Positions 36,401 through 47,395 of a DNA stretch of 64,000 bases are shown piece by piece; the stretch's first letter is position 1; every line of letters begins with the position of its first letter. Below the pieces are notes generated by a model. It had not been told where the DNA came from. It did no database searches and saw only the letters and a list, made by a program, of their open reading frames with translations. Source of the stretch: Bursaphelenchus xylophilus (Eukaryota; Nematoda; Chromadorea; Rhabditida; Aphelenchoididae). The stretch lies in the NCBI GenBank assembly GCA_904066235.2, contig CAJFCV020000003.1, positions 2,542,001-2,606,000 of the forward strand, written 5' to 3'. The position numbers and the translations under genes are program-made.

Positions 36401-39400
36401 TCTGATTTCTTGAACAAATTTGATTTTTTAGATGACCTGACTTTGAGGAAAAAAATGACCGCACGTATTTTAAGAATAGGAACGAAACTTGCGAAAGAAA
36501 AATTTTTGACTATTTTTGAGACGCGAATATAATAGATCAAACTTACTTTGGGCATTGCGAGACGACTTGGACCCGGCTGCCATCCCGATCCTCCACAAAC
36601 AAATTACTATGAGCCGTGTACGTTAATCCTCCTTCTGAATCCCAAATCCCTAACTCTTCATCGACCAACTGATCTTTGTTGAACACCAGCTTTGTCAGAA
36701 TTAACTCAGCTTTTGCGAATCCATCCGAACTGTTCATCGAGAACGTTGTCTTGGCCAATGGATGGGAAAATGCGACTGATCGAATCAACATATTCAGTGT
36801 TGTGTATGGCTCGTTGAGACAGTCAGTCAACGTCTTCACTAACGCTCCAGGACAATTTCTTTCAACCAAAGTCCGCAGGGCATGGCCAATGGAATGGACG
36901 GCCAGAGAAGAGGGGGCGACGTTGAAGGCGGGGGAAATCGCGGATAAATCGAGTTTTTGTTGGGTTGGGCAGATTCTGAAGGTAAAATACGATATGAAAT
37001 TTTGATTATGACATAAAAACGCCGCTGATAAGTATCACAAACAACAAAAATCTCACCTTGAAAACTGCTCTCCATAGTTCTGATCTCCGTTGAAATGGCA
37101 TTTGAAGGCGGTGGTCCAGAACTGCCTCAGCCATTGCACCGGGAACGGGAGTTGCGGATAGTCGGCATTCAACTTATTGTAATAGCTGATGTTCCGATGC
37201 GGTTTGTAGGCCACAGAAATGAGTAATTGGTCAAATTTGGGCCATAAGTCGGCAAATAATCTTGACGTTGACCATCTCTCCGATTTTAGTGTAGCAAAAA
37301 TAAAGCGTCCCGAGATGACCATCTCCTCATTCAGGGCTTCGATTAAATCCAACCAGGAGCGCTCCGTGTACAGGACGAGAACAACGCGCGCCTCGGATAA
37401 CAAGAGTTGCTGGACCACCTTTTGTTGGGCCGAAACTCCCGCTACACTTGAGACGTTGAGAACTCGATCAATGCACATGTAACGCTCGAACGCAAGATTC
37501 GAGAGGTCTTGGACAAAGTCAGAGAAGGCTTCGTCATGAACGACGCTGACACAAGTCGACTTGGTTTGTTTTAGAAGGTCCATTATGGCTTCAATTGGCT
37601 CGGTGATGAAGGGTTGGACTGAGGACACTAGGGGCTGAAAATTGACACAATTTTTTCGTAAAGTTTAGTTCTAGTATTCATATTTTAGGGTGTGAAAAAG
37701 TATACAAAAGGCCAGAAAACATATCCTGCAACTTTCTTTTTTGACGCAATTTGAGGTGAATTCCGACGCATAAACGTTTTTCGGGCCATGCGATTTTTAA
37801 TATGGCGTTGCGCCCATTACTTTTCCGACAAACTGATATTACATCTATTACCCTCCAAAAATCAACTATCCCAAAAAAGTCATACGATTACAAATTTTCT
37901 GCCCTCTACAGTTCAGAGGGGTTATATTTCAAGTATTATCTTTACGCTACATATCATTGCTTACCTCCTTTTTCCTTGGGAAGAAGGTTTTGACCACTGG
38001 AAGTTCCAAATGCTTCAAATATTTGTCCGTAATCGGGAAGTGTCCATTGTCATCGTCAATGACCGCGACAATGTCGTTTCTAAAAACAAGAGCAGTTTTA
38101 TCATCCGACAACGTATTTTACAAAATTTTTAACCTCAAAAAATGTTAGTAAGTCTTCAAAAATCACTCTTTTTACAGTTAGAGACCTGATCCAGTGGCAA
38201 AAAACGTACCACTTTGCTTCCGGGAAGTATCAAAAATGTGGCAAAATGCTTCCCTCTCCAAGTGAAAAAAGACTTCGTTTTGAAGGTGGCGCTCTTTTTC
38301 CTCACAAAAAGCGGCGCGCGCTTTTGAAATCTGAGTTTTTTTCACTTGGAGAGGGAGGCATTTTGCCACATTTTTTGATACTTCCTGGATGCAAAATGGT
38401 ACGCTTTTTGTAACTGGATTCGGTCCCTGCATAGATGTATCATGAAAATTTCACAAAGACAAAGGGGAAAAAATATGGTGGCATTCTACAGGATTACCCT
38501 TAATAATAAAGATGATTTGACACGCTCATTCGTATTTTACAAAACCTTTTTACCAGTATGTCTTGATTCTCACCTCTGAATATTGGTCCCAGTGAACAGC
38601 TCGTACAAATTGGCCAAGGTCCTCAAATCCGCTGAGCAAGTGTCCACCACGATCATTCCCAAATTCAGATCCGGCTCCAGGATCTTTTCATTAATCTCGT
38701 CCAGCGCGCTGAGCATTGCTCCCAAATGCACCATGCTGTTCACATCAATCGGGCCACATTCGTAGCCGCGCCCATTCAGACTCTCATGAATACTGAGCAA
38801 AACCAAAATGTATAGCCTGCGACTGGACCTCACGACCAAAATGTCATTCAAAAGGCGTTGCGAAGGGACGGTAACTCGCTTTGCAATCGGCACAGCTGGC
38901 GGTGCTGACACGTTGAGCAAGTTTTTGGAGTCCTCGATAGCGGAGGGACGATACGGAGCGTAGGGGAGGCTGTAGGATTCGGTGGTATTGGTCTTGTATT
39001 GACGCCAGTTGTAGATGGGAGTCGATGAGGAGAGATTGTAGACGTTGAGCGGGGTCTTGGGCTTTTCAATCACCTGAAAATGGGATGAAAATAGTGGAAT
39101 AATTTGGCCGAGGGGTGATTGTTTTACAGGAAGATTTCAGAAAGTGTGAAGAATCTATTTTGATGAAATTTGGAACAAATATAGGCTAGGCTTTGCCAAA
39201 ATACATAGAGCCAATTTCTACGCAAACCTCTGAGATTTTGAAGCCATAAAATACAAATACCAAAGTCATGTCTAAATATACTATTGCAGTGATACAGGTA
39301 AAATATTTCAGAATATGTGATATATAGACTACCCTGGGACCTGACAAAGCTTATTATATCTATTAAATAAGCCTTATCTTTCATTCCTCATGCAATAAAA

Positions 39401-39862
39401 TGACGAATCGAGTCAAGCCAAAAAGTTTTCGACCTAAACTGTTGTTGACCCGAAAAGTCATAAAGATCGGCACCGCTGTGCAGATATATAAGCAAAATTT
39501 TCTTTTTAGGTGGCTAACGATAAATCCTAGTTTAAAATGACTTGAAATTTTAACGACACGCTTTTAAAATACGTCATCGCAATAGTCTTCCATATCTTAC
39601 ATCCACAATAAACACTGACATATCAAAGTACCAAGACCACAAAAAACATGTATAAAAGCTTGCCAATCAAACAAATTACCTTATCCAGAATCTGCGTCAC
39701 ATTTCGCATCGACTGCGCCTTGCTGCTCAACGCCTTGGCCAGCTGATCGATGACCTGGTGATAATCTTTCTGCTCCTCGGCATGGCCACAGATAAAAAAT
39801 GGAAACAGAATCAACACTCCCAACTTCCGCATAAAACTTTTTTTCAAAGTAATTGAGAGCAT
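33473..39862 (-). CDS. Class C GPCR, metabotropic glutamate receptor-like
   Basis: A seven-helix receptor with a large extracellular ligand-binding module. Eleven exons join in phase: 39862-39680, 39073-38574, 38079-37965, 37634-37057, 36975-36547, 36100-36014, 35937-35610, 35010-34792, 34586-34388, 34154-34018, 33592-33473; total 964 residues. The signal peptide follows the second methionine (MRKLGVLILFPFFICG, 39832). The binding domain shows the mGluR signature CGPIDVNSMVHLGAMLSALDEIN-like region (CGPIDV, AMLSALDEIN, VVDTCSADLRTL) and later GHALRTLVERNCPGAL. Helices start near residue 657 (TLVFSCVAVVLMFICLMC); helix 3 follows CALRLG, helix 4 is FWSAVMLIISQCLLIAQW, and the last spans exons 9-10. 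Many N-glycosylation sites precede the helices. The usual cysteine-rich linker looks reduced. It is not clearly one of the nematode mgl genes; ligand unknown. Confidence 0.92.
33694..33979. mobile_element. hAT-type miniature element in a GPCR intron
   Basis: Termini CAGGGGTGGTCAGTGG and CCGCTGACCACCCTG are inverted. The element is bounded on both sides by AGTAAAAG (33,686-33,693 and 33,980-33,987), a perfect 8-base duplication as made by hAT transposases. GGCCCG-rich inner ends are also inverted. No transposase. Confidence 0.92.
34200..34335. repeat. Fragment of the GTGCGACGCTCAGA foldback family
   Basis: Blocks TAGCTTGTGCTTTGCAG and GAGAAAAGAACGCTTTTC match the interior of the family. No ends remain. 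Located in the last but one intron region of the GPCR. Confidence 0.5.
35255..35530. mobile_element. GATCCAGTGGCAAAAAACG miniature element, complete copy
   Basis: Ends TACAGTGGAGGAACCTGATC and CAGTTTCCTCCACTGTA are inverted and include flanking TA. The interior carries repeated AAGTGAAAAA and CGGGAAGTATCAGAAATG words, partly palindromic. Lies in the intron between GPCR exons 7 and 8. Confidence 0.88.
38177..38432. mobile_element. GATCCAGTGGCAAAAAACG miniature element
   Basis: Second copy of the family, in the intron between GPCR exons 2 and 3. Ends are GACCTGATCCAGTGGC on the left and a decayed GGATTCGGTCCCTGC on the right. Confidence 0.85.
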
Positions 39863-39915
39863 AACAGTGGAGTTTCAGCGGCCGGTTAACTGTTGACCAG
39901 CTAATCGCCCCTCAC

Positions 39916-40011
39916 CAATTCGTTTGTCGGCCGCGGATTGCGCGCGATTTCTAGGGCCTTAATCGGCTTCGCGCGCACATTCGGAACATGGACCGAGGCC
40001 GGCTGGGACAT
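39916..40011 (-). CDS. Possible alternative first exon of the GPCR gene
   Basis: The minus strand has an ATG at 40011 followed by 32 open codons (MSQPASVHVPNVRAKPIKAL...) and a donor (GAATTG/GTGAGG) leaving phase 0. It could join the acceptor at 39074 in frame, skipping the signal-peptide exon, or belong to a short separate transcript. It encodes no signal peptide. No acceptor suitable for joining it to the exon at 39862 is visible. Confidence 0.4.
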
Positions 40012-40542
40012 GAATTGCAGAATTTTTTTTGGGTTTTTGGAAGAGCTGGAGGTCAAGGTTAAACATGATGAAAAATCTCGAAAATTAATTAAATTTTCAA
40101 GTTAACTTTTGAGCTGTAATTAAAGAACAAGAAGTTAGGGTGCTTACCGAATGCGATAGGCGCGCGATAATCCGCTAAAATTGAGCTTACAAGACAATTC
40201 AAGCTTGTTTCTTTAATTCAAACATGTTTTTGAGATATGATGTCATTGAGACAAAGCCTGATGAGTTTTACAACGCAAGTAGTTTATAGTTTAAAAACGA
40301 AAAAATATGTATTAAAATAGAGAAACAATATGGCTTCCTGTCCGTAATTCCCCTCATCTGCTTCGATTGAAATTGGAGACGATCTGCAGGTGCAAAAGTG
40401 AACAAAACAGAAATGCTAGCAATGGCACTAGCACAAATTTTACTCGCCCCGCTGAAAACAAAAATTAAAGCCACTGGTTATGAAATTTTGAATATAACGC
40501 ATCTCGGCTATCGAAAAAACTTTGGGCCATTCCAATTTTTAG

Positions 40543-41080
40543 TTTGTCGCGAAAATAATGAGTACTCTGTCGCATCGAAAGTTGGATCGCCTCCATAAAA
40601 ATGAATGGTGTCGCGGCAAAATCAAATTGCTTTTCCTTTGTTGATAAGATCGGCGCAACCACATTATTCTCATTATTTTCCCGACAGACTGATATTCCGA
40701 AATTTCGTTGACTACACTAAACAAACGAGAGTGAGAAATTGGTGGCATACTGTTTTTTTCAGCTGAATTCAATCATAGTTTGCAAAAAAAGTGACGAAAA
40801 GGTGCAATAATTCCCGGAAAGTCTGTCGGGAAAATAATATGGATTTGTCGCGCCTTGGAATCTCCCAGCATCGATTTGCGACGAATTTGGCGCGTAATGA
40901 GGCTATGCATTTTACTGTGGCAAGTCAGTATGTCGGGAAAATAATGAGGATTCCGTCGCATCAAAACCCGCATCACCGCCGAGAAAATGAATTATGTCGC
41001 GGCAAAAGCTATTTTTTATCACCTCAGCAACTTCAATGGCACAACGACATTACGCGTATTATTTTCCCGACAGACTGATA
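40543..41080. mobile_element. Cluster of three CTGTCGGGAAAATAATG miniature elements
   Basis: A full copy lies at 40,543-40,690, a left-end copy of the TGGATTTGTCGC subtype at 40,821-40,928, and a full copy at 40,929-41,080, the last two directly adjoining. Confidence 0.88.
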
Positions 41081-41195
41081 AGTCGTATGAAATTCAAATC
41101 ATAAATTATAGTATTTCTTAAGATTTTTTATCCAGCTCTGAATCAATCACAAAGTGCTTGGTTAATTAATATGTTTTCAACTTTTAATTGCCACT

Positions 41196-41546
41196 TTATT
41201 TTCGACCTTTCTCCAAGTCCCTTCCGCCAACGCATTTCCCTTTTCCGTCAACCATAAGTAAGCATGTTGATTTTTTGTTTTTTCGAAAAATTACTCCGTC
41301 ACAACATTGTAATAGTCGCGAAAAAGGAAGGAAGATTGTTCGGCAAATCGGCGGCGTCAATTTTTTCATAAAATAAGTTTTTCCATTTATGGAAAACTGA
41401 GAAGAGTTGTTCACGGAACAAAACTTTGAGTGGGCTCTTCTTGGTATAGTAAGTTTGTTATGAACGTTTGGGGGGACGTTCATAACATCTCCGACCTTCA
41501 ATAGGGGCAAAATGATTTTAAAGGGATCAATTGGGTCTTGCTTCAA
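41196..41546 (-). CDS. Unrecognised open frame, 116 codons
   Basis: A minus-strand frame is open from a TTG at 41546 to a stop at 41196, long for such AT-rich DNA. It begins KQDPIDPFKIILPLLKVGDV and is lysine- and cysteine-bearing toward the end (LLQCCDGVIFRKNKK). The first ATG is at codon 21. No domain, acceptor or homologue is recognised; a transposon fragment is the likeliest source. Confidence 0.25.
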   Translation of the reverse strand: MKQDPIDPFKIILPLLKVGDVMNVPPNVHNKLTIPRRAHSKFCSVNNSSQFSINGKTYFMKKLTPPICRTIFLPFSRLLQCCDGVIFRKNKKSTCLLMVDGKGKCVGGRDLEKGRK

Positions 41547-41869
41547 TTGTTTGTTACTTTACTTGTAAATTGAGTGGGGGTTTATAGAGATTACTTTGGT
41601 TTTACTGTATGATATATACATAGGCTTATTTTTTGACAATTTGAAAAAGAATTGTCAAAATAATAGGTCGATTTTTGACAGTCGTATTTGTAAGCGTTGG
41701 ATCCGTAGGAGACATCTGGGCAAAGAGGACATCCTGGGGAAGAGTAAAGATTGAGAAAAAAATGGTATCATAAAGGGAGACCAAGGCTGACTTTTAAGAA
41801 TGATTTTTTCTGGCTTGCAAAAAATGCTATGATAACAGGGGCCAAGGCGGGGTTTTTTCAAACGATTAT

Positions 41870-41965
41870 GCCCTTTTCGCCAGGGCACCCTCTTCGCCAA
41901 GGTGCCCTCTTTGCCCAGGTGTCTTCTTCGTCAAGTGTCCTTATGTGCCCTCTTCGAACCAAATC
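41870..41965. repeat. Short tandem repeat, ~17-base unit
   Basis: Variants of CTTCGCCAAGGTGCCCT recur about five times, decaying to the right. Confidence 0.6.
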
Positions 41966-42499
41966 ATTTTTCACAGAACACAAAATTACATTACAATTTC
42001 CCAAGATATGTGCACACACAGTTCTAAGCTAGCGCTTTGCAGTCCCCATCACAATTTTCAAGCCGTAAGCAGCCATAACTTTGACATGCTCTTGAAATTT
42101 CTCGCATTGCCAAAAAATTCTCCTCCCATAGCCCTCTGTTACTAGCCTAGTAGGATTTTAGGATAATGAAAGCCGTTCTGTTTACTTATCAATTAAAAAA
42201 GGCGATATAAAACGAAATTTATAGCCTGCGTCATCCTATTGAACGCGTTCGAAGAAAACTTTCATTTAATAGGCGGCAAAAAACGGGTCATTCAGCGTTC
42301 CAACTGCTTTTAAGGGCAGTTACAAGGTTTCTATGATCAATAGATCATATCTTTATTTGTCAAAAAACATATCTTTTTCCTAAACCTCGTTGATACCTGA
42401 ATTGCATACTTTTTATTTTACATAGAGCTCATCACGTACACCGCGTTGCAACTCACCCTTTGACTCACATTTTTCCCCTCTGACCCAAACTTTATTAAC

Positions 42500-42502
42500 A
42501 GA
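42500..42502 (+). promoter_or_regulatory. Candidate trans-splice acceptor of astacin 1
   Basis: TTTATTAACAG ends at 42,501 and the ATG begins at 42,503, so a spliced leader would be followed by a one-base leader. The spacing is typical of nematode SL1 genes. Confidence 0.5.
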
Positions 42503-45500
42503 ATGAAGACCCCCTTCATTCTCAGCTTACTGTTCATCACCGCCTCTTCGCAAGGCCTGCTGGATGGCCTTGGGAAGCTGCTGAACCTCGGCGGAGGCGA
42601 TATGCAAGGCCCTCCGCCACCAGGAAGTCCTGGTCGTCATCATCACGGAGGCGGTGATCAATGGGGACCTCAAGGAGGCCCTGGGGGTTGGGGACCACCT
42701 CCAGGAGGGCCTCCACCCGGCCCTGGCGGCTGGGGAGGGCCGCCACCCGGTCAGTTTGGCGGCCAGCCCGGCGGTGGTTTCGGTGGACCACCTCCTGGTG
42801 GTCAAAACCCTGGAGTCTTGAATATTAACGGGCTGTTAGGAAATGTGATGAACGAAGTTGGAAGAGTGGTCCAGACTGGGCATTTCGACTTACGCTCGGC
42901 TTTACAGCATATTACCGAGGGCACTGGATTGGAGGGGATTTATGAGAAGTTAAGTTTGGCCGGAAAGAACTTCTTGGCACCGAAACCTGTGGAACGAGGA
43001 ATTCCGCCGCACGTTTTGAGGAGAATTATTCGGTTCTGCTCTAGACCTGAGAATCAAGGACATCCGAAATGCCAGTAAGTAAATCCGCAGTGGAAAAACG
43101 CCTGATAACTGTAATCTACATAAATTTTAGTCGATTGTTTGCCAATTTTTTTGGCCAAAGAAATTTTTTGGGTCTTCAGGAAGACTAGCGCTGATTAATT
43201 GATAAATAACTTGGGAAATAATGGGCCAAATTTTACAAAAGTTATATTTTTTAACAAAAATGTTTCGTGTGTCTAGACACACAAAAGATTTTCGATAAAA
43301 CCCCCTCCGGACATATACAAAAACAACTTCTCAATAAAATCTTCCTGATAAACTCATTTCAGAGGTCATCCGGAATGGCAGTCCGATGACACCTTGCCCG
43401 AAGGGCCAGGTCAATTCAGACTAGACTCAATTAACGATGTGTTCGACCTTCTCAACTTCCAGCTGCCCCCGCTTCCGCAGTTGGCGCAGCAAAACATTTT
43501 TGCCAATGTTCCGGAGAACCTCAAATCCTTGGCGCCACAGCCGACCCACAAGCTGAACAATGCGCAGAAACAGTCGATTTTGAATAAGTGTGCGGGCGGA
43601 AAATGTTTGAAACAACCGGTCGATGCGTTGAATCGAAGAGCGTCGATTGCTGAACATGAGGCTTCAATTCGAAGACTGCTGAGTCCTGGAAGGTGAGCAG
43701 AAAGGCAGTGTACTATACAATACAGGGGTAGACCTGATCCAGTAGCAAAAAACGTGCCGTTTTGCATCCGGGAATTATCGAAAAAATGCAGCAAAATACA
43801 TCCCCCTCCAAGTGAAAAAACTCCGATTTCAAAATCCCGCCCGCTCTTTTTGTGAGGGAAAGGGCGCGCTCAAAACGGTGTTTTTTAGTTGGAGTGGGAT
43901 GGATGCATTTTGATACATTTTTGGATACTTCCCAGACGCAAAATGATACGGTTTTTGCCACTGGATCAGACCGTCGCTGTACACATTCATAATGGAACCA
44001 TTTCCATTATGAATGGAAATGGTTCCAACGTCCCTCTTCGACCTCTCGTACAACAAAACCTGTCTATAACAAATAATTTCATAGGTTCCAAAGCTAATTT
44101 TTAGATCAAAATGAAACTCCTTGCAACAAAATTTTTCTATAACAAAACAAACATTTTTGGTTCTTTACAATTAGTAATACAGAGGTTTGGTTTTGTATTG
44201 AGAGAGAGAGAGAGTACTGGAAACAAGGAGGGTCGGCAAGACGAAAAACTTGTTTTTAAACTATCTTCATTGATTTTACTTGATAAAAAAAATTATTTTT
44301 TTGAGCGATATTGTTCTTATCACCAATACAGACCCTAAAATTCTGAAACAAAAAGTTGACAAAAGTATCCGCAAAAATATTGCGGATTTGGGCCTTGAAG
44401 AGGCATTTCGCTGCAACAAATCCACATTATTTTGTACAGAGAGAGAGAGAGAGTACTGGAAATACTGGTACACGTAACTTTTACACTGTTTTTCCAAAAT
44501 TCGGAGAAACAATTTCTCAATTTTTTGCTTAAAATAAGCCGTCTTCAATGTTTAACTCATTCCAGGTCCCAATCGGACATTGACAAGGACATTGAGACCC
44601 GGTTCGCTCGAACTCATCAACTCAAAAAGGCGATTATGCAAAAGTCGGGTCTTGGCAATGAAGTTGAGCCTCTGAACGACGGAGTCTTCCAAAACGACAT
44701 GTTGCTCACCACCGAGCAGGCCGAGGCGATGATAAATGCCGTCAACAACGACGACCCCGGAACCGTGCCAGTTATGCACAGTGCGGGGAAGCGAAAAAAG
44801 CGCTCATCGCTGTTCTTTGAAGAACAGATGGTCAAAAAGTGGCCTGGAACTGTTCCCTATGTCTTCGACAGTAGCTTAAGTGCATCAGAGCAGGCCACCG
44901 TGCAGAGTGCTATTAGCGAAATTCAGTCAAAAACTTGCATCAGATTCCAAAAATTGGCAGCCAGACCTAGTGGAGCGCATATTTTTTATGTGAAATATGA
45001 CTCAAATGCCTTGTAAGTTGTAAATTTTGCAGTTTGAATGAGTGTAAAATACGTGATGACACACATGTCACTTTCAGCTGTGGTTTGAGCAACATTGGAC
45101 TAAACAACCTTGGAAATCCCGTTTACTTGACGTTTGCATGTACTGGAGTGAGTTTTATAATAGGTATCGATTCCTGTGCCCATTATTTTTGCGAAATTTC
45201 GCAATTTTTGCAGCGACGCGCCTAGGCTGCACAGCGTAAATTAGCAGGACTTTTGCCGGAGTAATTCATTCAAGATTTAATAAAAATTCAATTTTTTTTC
45301 ATAAATATATCGATTTGGCCTAAAGCCCAAATTTTCTTTTCCAAATATCACTTTATTCAACTTTTTACGGCAAAAAAATTTTGTAAAATACGAAGTCTTT
45401 AATCCTACCTTACAAGGGAAGTACCCCAGGTGCGACGCTCAGATTTTCTTTAAATTTTGCACAAACCCGCTTTGCGAGCGCCGCTGAGAATTTGGAATCC

Positions 45501-47191
45501 AAAAAAAATCAAGAACGACCTTTGCAGCCGAGAGAGTACGCCTAACGCGGAGAGCGTTTAGAGAGAAAAACACTTTTTGATCATAACTTTGCTAGTTTCG
45601 TGCGGAAAAAAATGATTTTTTGTGGAAACATTACTCTCTATAGTGGAAATAGGCATAAAACTTTTCGCGCTGAAATTCGGCAAAAAAAATAAAAATTTTC
45701 GCCGACTTTCGATCTAAAAATCTCGGTTGTTTCTGCAAACCGCGAGCTAGGAGTCTCGCATATATTTTAAAAAAATATATTCTAAATTTGTGCCAAGTTT
45801 CATCAAAACCTGAGCGTCGCACTTGGGGTACTTCCCCTGTAAACTAAACACTTTCTATTTTCCCCTAAAAACCCCACTTTTTCAGCAAAACGCCAAAGGC
45901 GTTGCCATCCACGAGACTCTTCATGCTCTCGGCTTGGCTCACGAGCATGTCCGCTCCGACCGAGATGACCACATTACCGTCAATTGGGACAATGTGGACC
46001 CCCAGAACTATCAATTCTTCGGAGTTAATGATGCCAAATTGTTCTCCAGTTACGGAGTTACGTATGACTACGGATCAATTATGCATTATGCAAACACTAT
46101 CGCGGGAAAGCAATATGGCGCTATCACAATGACTGCGCTCAGGGACAACGGCCGAAATGGGCCGTTGATGGGACAGAGAAACGGGCTGAGTCAACGGGAC
46201 GTCGAGGTTTTGAATAAAATGTATTGTAAACCAGCGAGTAAGTCGAATTTTTTAACGACTCTAAGCACAGGGTGGTTCAGCCGGAGCTTTCAACCTTATT
46301 TTAAGTATTTCTCCGCTAATAATGCACCAATTTCTATACGATTTATATCAAATTGAAGCTGAGGCACCTCGTTTTTTCTTTATCGAATATGAAGGGCGCA
46401 AGTTCACGGAGACCCCCGTACTGACCTTTGACATTTTCACTCCAAATTTCGAGCCCAAAATCGTTGAAATTTGCGAGGGAAAGGTCTGAACTTCCCCCCA
46501 GCGTTCGGGAGAATGACTAGTACAGGTCGATAGAGCAGGTCGACTTTGGTATAAAAAGGCATTTTCCAGCTGAAAAATAAGTACGGCCGACGAAATAATG
46601 AAAAAAAATCACTGGACGCAACTTTTGGTCGATTTTTCGTCGACCGTATTTATTTTGCAGCTGGAAAATGCCTTTTTTACCCAAGTCGACCTGCTCTATC
46701 CACCTGTACTAGACATTTTCCCGAACGCTGGGGAAAGTTCAGACCATTCCCTCGCAAGTTTCAACGATTTTGGGCTCGAAATTTGGAGTGAAAATGTCAA
46801 AGGTCAGTACGGGGGTCTCCGTGAACTTGCGCCCTTCATATTCGATAAAGAAAAAACGAGGTGCCTCAGCTTCAATTTGATATAAATCGTATAGAAATTG
46901 GTGCATTATTAGCGGAGAAATACTTAAAATAAGGTTGGAAGCTCCGACTGAACTGCCCTGTAAATATCCTTTAAACGGTCTAATAGCCATTTGCAATAGT
47001 CTTCGTCAAAATCAAAGCTCAAAATTCATTCAGTTTATCAATTTTACCTAGTATAATATAATTTCAAAAAAATTTCAGCCTGTAAAGACGACAACGTTTA
47101 CTGTGGAATCTGGGCCAACCGCGGAAAATGCAGCAACGCTCCGACTGCTTGGATCTTCCAACATTGCAAAAAATCGTGCAATTATTGCTAA
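42503..47191 (+). CDS. Astacin metalloprotease 1 (NAS type, ShK-tailed)
   Basis: Secreted zinc endopeptidase zymogen. Six exons join in phase: 42503-43074, 43363-43692, 44566-45012, 45078-45147, 45886-46237, 47079-47191; 627 residues. Order: signal peptide (MKTPFILSLLFITASSQG), glycine/proline-rich tract to about residue 105, then a conserved prosegment (GIPPHVLRRIIRFCSRP). The latency motif follows as FQND where astacins usually have FxGD. Then come a furin-type site KRKKR (about 376-380) and the catalytic domain. Zinc ligands lie in HETLHALGLAHEH (from residue 482), followed by RSDRDDH, and the Met-turn SIMHY is at 537-541. Disulfide cysteines are in KTCIRF, FCGLSN, FACTG and MYCKP. The last exon encodes a six-cysteine ShK domain. 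Of the nematode NAS groups it fits the ShK-tailed group; no exact orthologue is claimed. Introns hold three transposon families. Confidence 0.94.
43721..43982. mobile_element. GATCCAGTGGCAAAAAACG miniature element
   Basis: Third copy of the family, in intron 2 of astacin 1. Left end TACAGGGGTAGACCTGATCC, right end GGATCAGACCGTCGCTGTA, with flanking TA. Confidence 0.88.
44050..44470. repeat. CAACAAAACCT..CTATAAC repeat with two (GA)n tracts
   Basis: Words ACAAAACCTGTCTATAACAA and AAAATGAAACTCCTTGCAAC recur at 49,085-49,320. Two GA tracts (44,201-44,214 and 44,437-44,453) are each followed by TACTGGAAA. A further block (GGCAAGACGA...GCGATATTG) recurs near 49,600 and 58,110-58,215, so this is a dispersed element of unknown limits. 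Confidence 0.6.
45412..45840. mobile_element. GTGCGACGCTCAGA foldback element in astacin 1 intron 4
   Basis: Ends CAAGGGAAGTACCCCAGGTG and CACTTGGGGTACTTCCCCTG. Interior blocks match the 21.1-kb copy in inverted orientation. It nearly fills the intron between the two halves of the catalytic domain. Confidence 0.88.
46268..46960. mobile_element. Almost perfect palindromic foldback in astacin 1 intron 5
   Basis: The left half from CAGGGTGGTTCAGCCGGAGC is repeated in inverted order to the right end, GCTCCGACTGAACTGCCCTG. The symmetry runs through the centre near 46,615, so each arm is about 340 bases. The same terminal sequence flanks the element at 53.2-57.9 kb. No transposase. Confidence 0.9.
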
Positions 47192-47395
47192 ACCCGACGA
47201 CCTTCTACCAAGTAGATCAAAATTGTAAACTGTTTGCGAGTTCTGGAACTTTTTATATACACTTCAATAGACTTATACCGAGATCAATGAGGTTGACAGA
47301 CAAAAATCTCAAAGAATCAGAGTAAAAATGAGATTTTAGCAACTAAAATACAAAGTAATATCAAGAACAATATAAAAAAGTTTCAAAATCTCACT

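Noticed and set aside
42527..42805. Open frames antisense to the first exon of astacin 1
   Set aside because: They are shadows of the GC-rich glycine/proline codons of the real exon.
44190..44470. Possible CRISPR-like array from repeated GA tracts with TACTGGAAA
   Set aside because: Only two copies with no regular spacers, in an animal genome.
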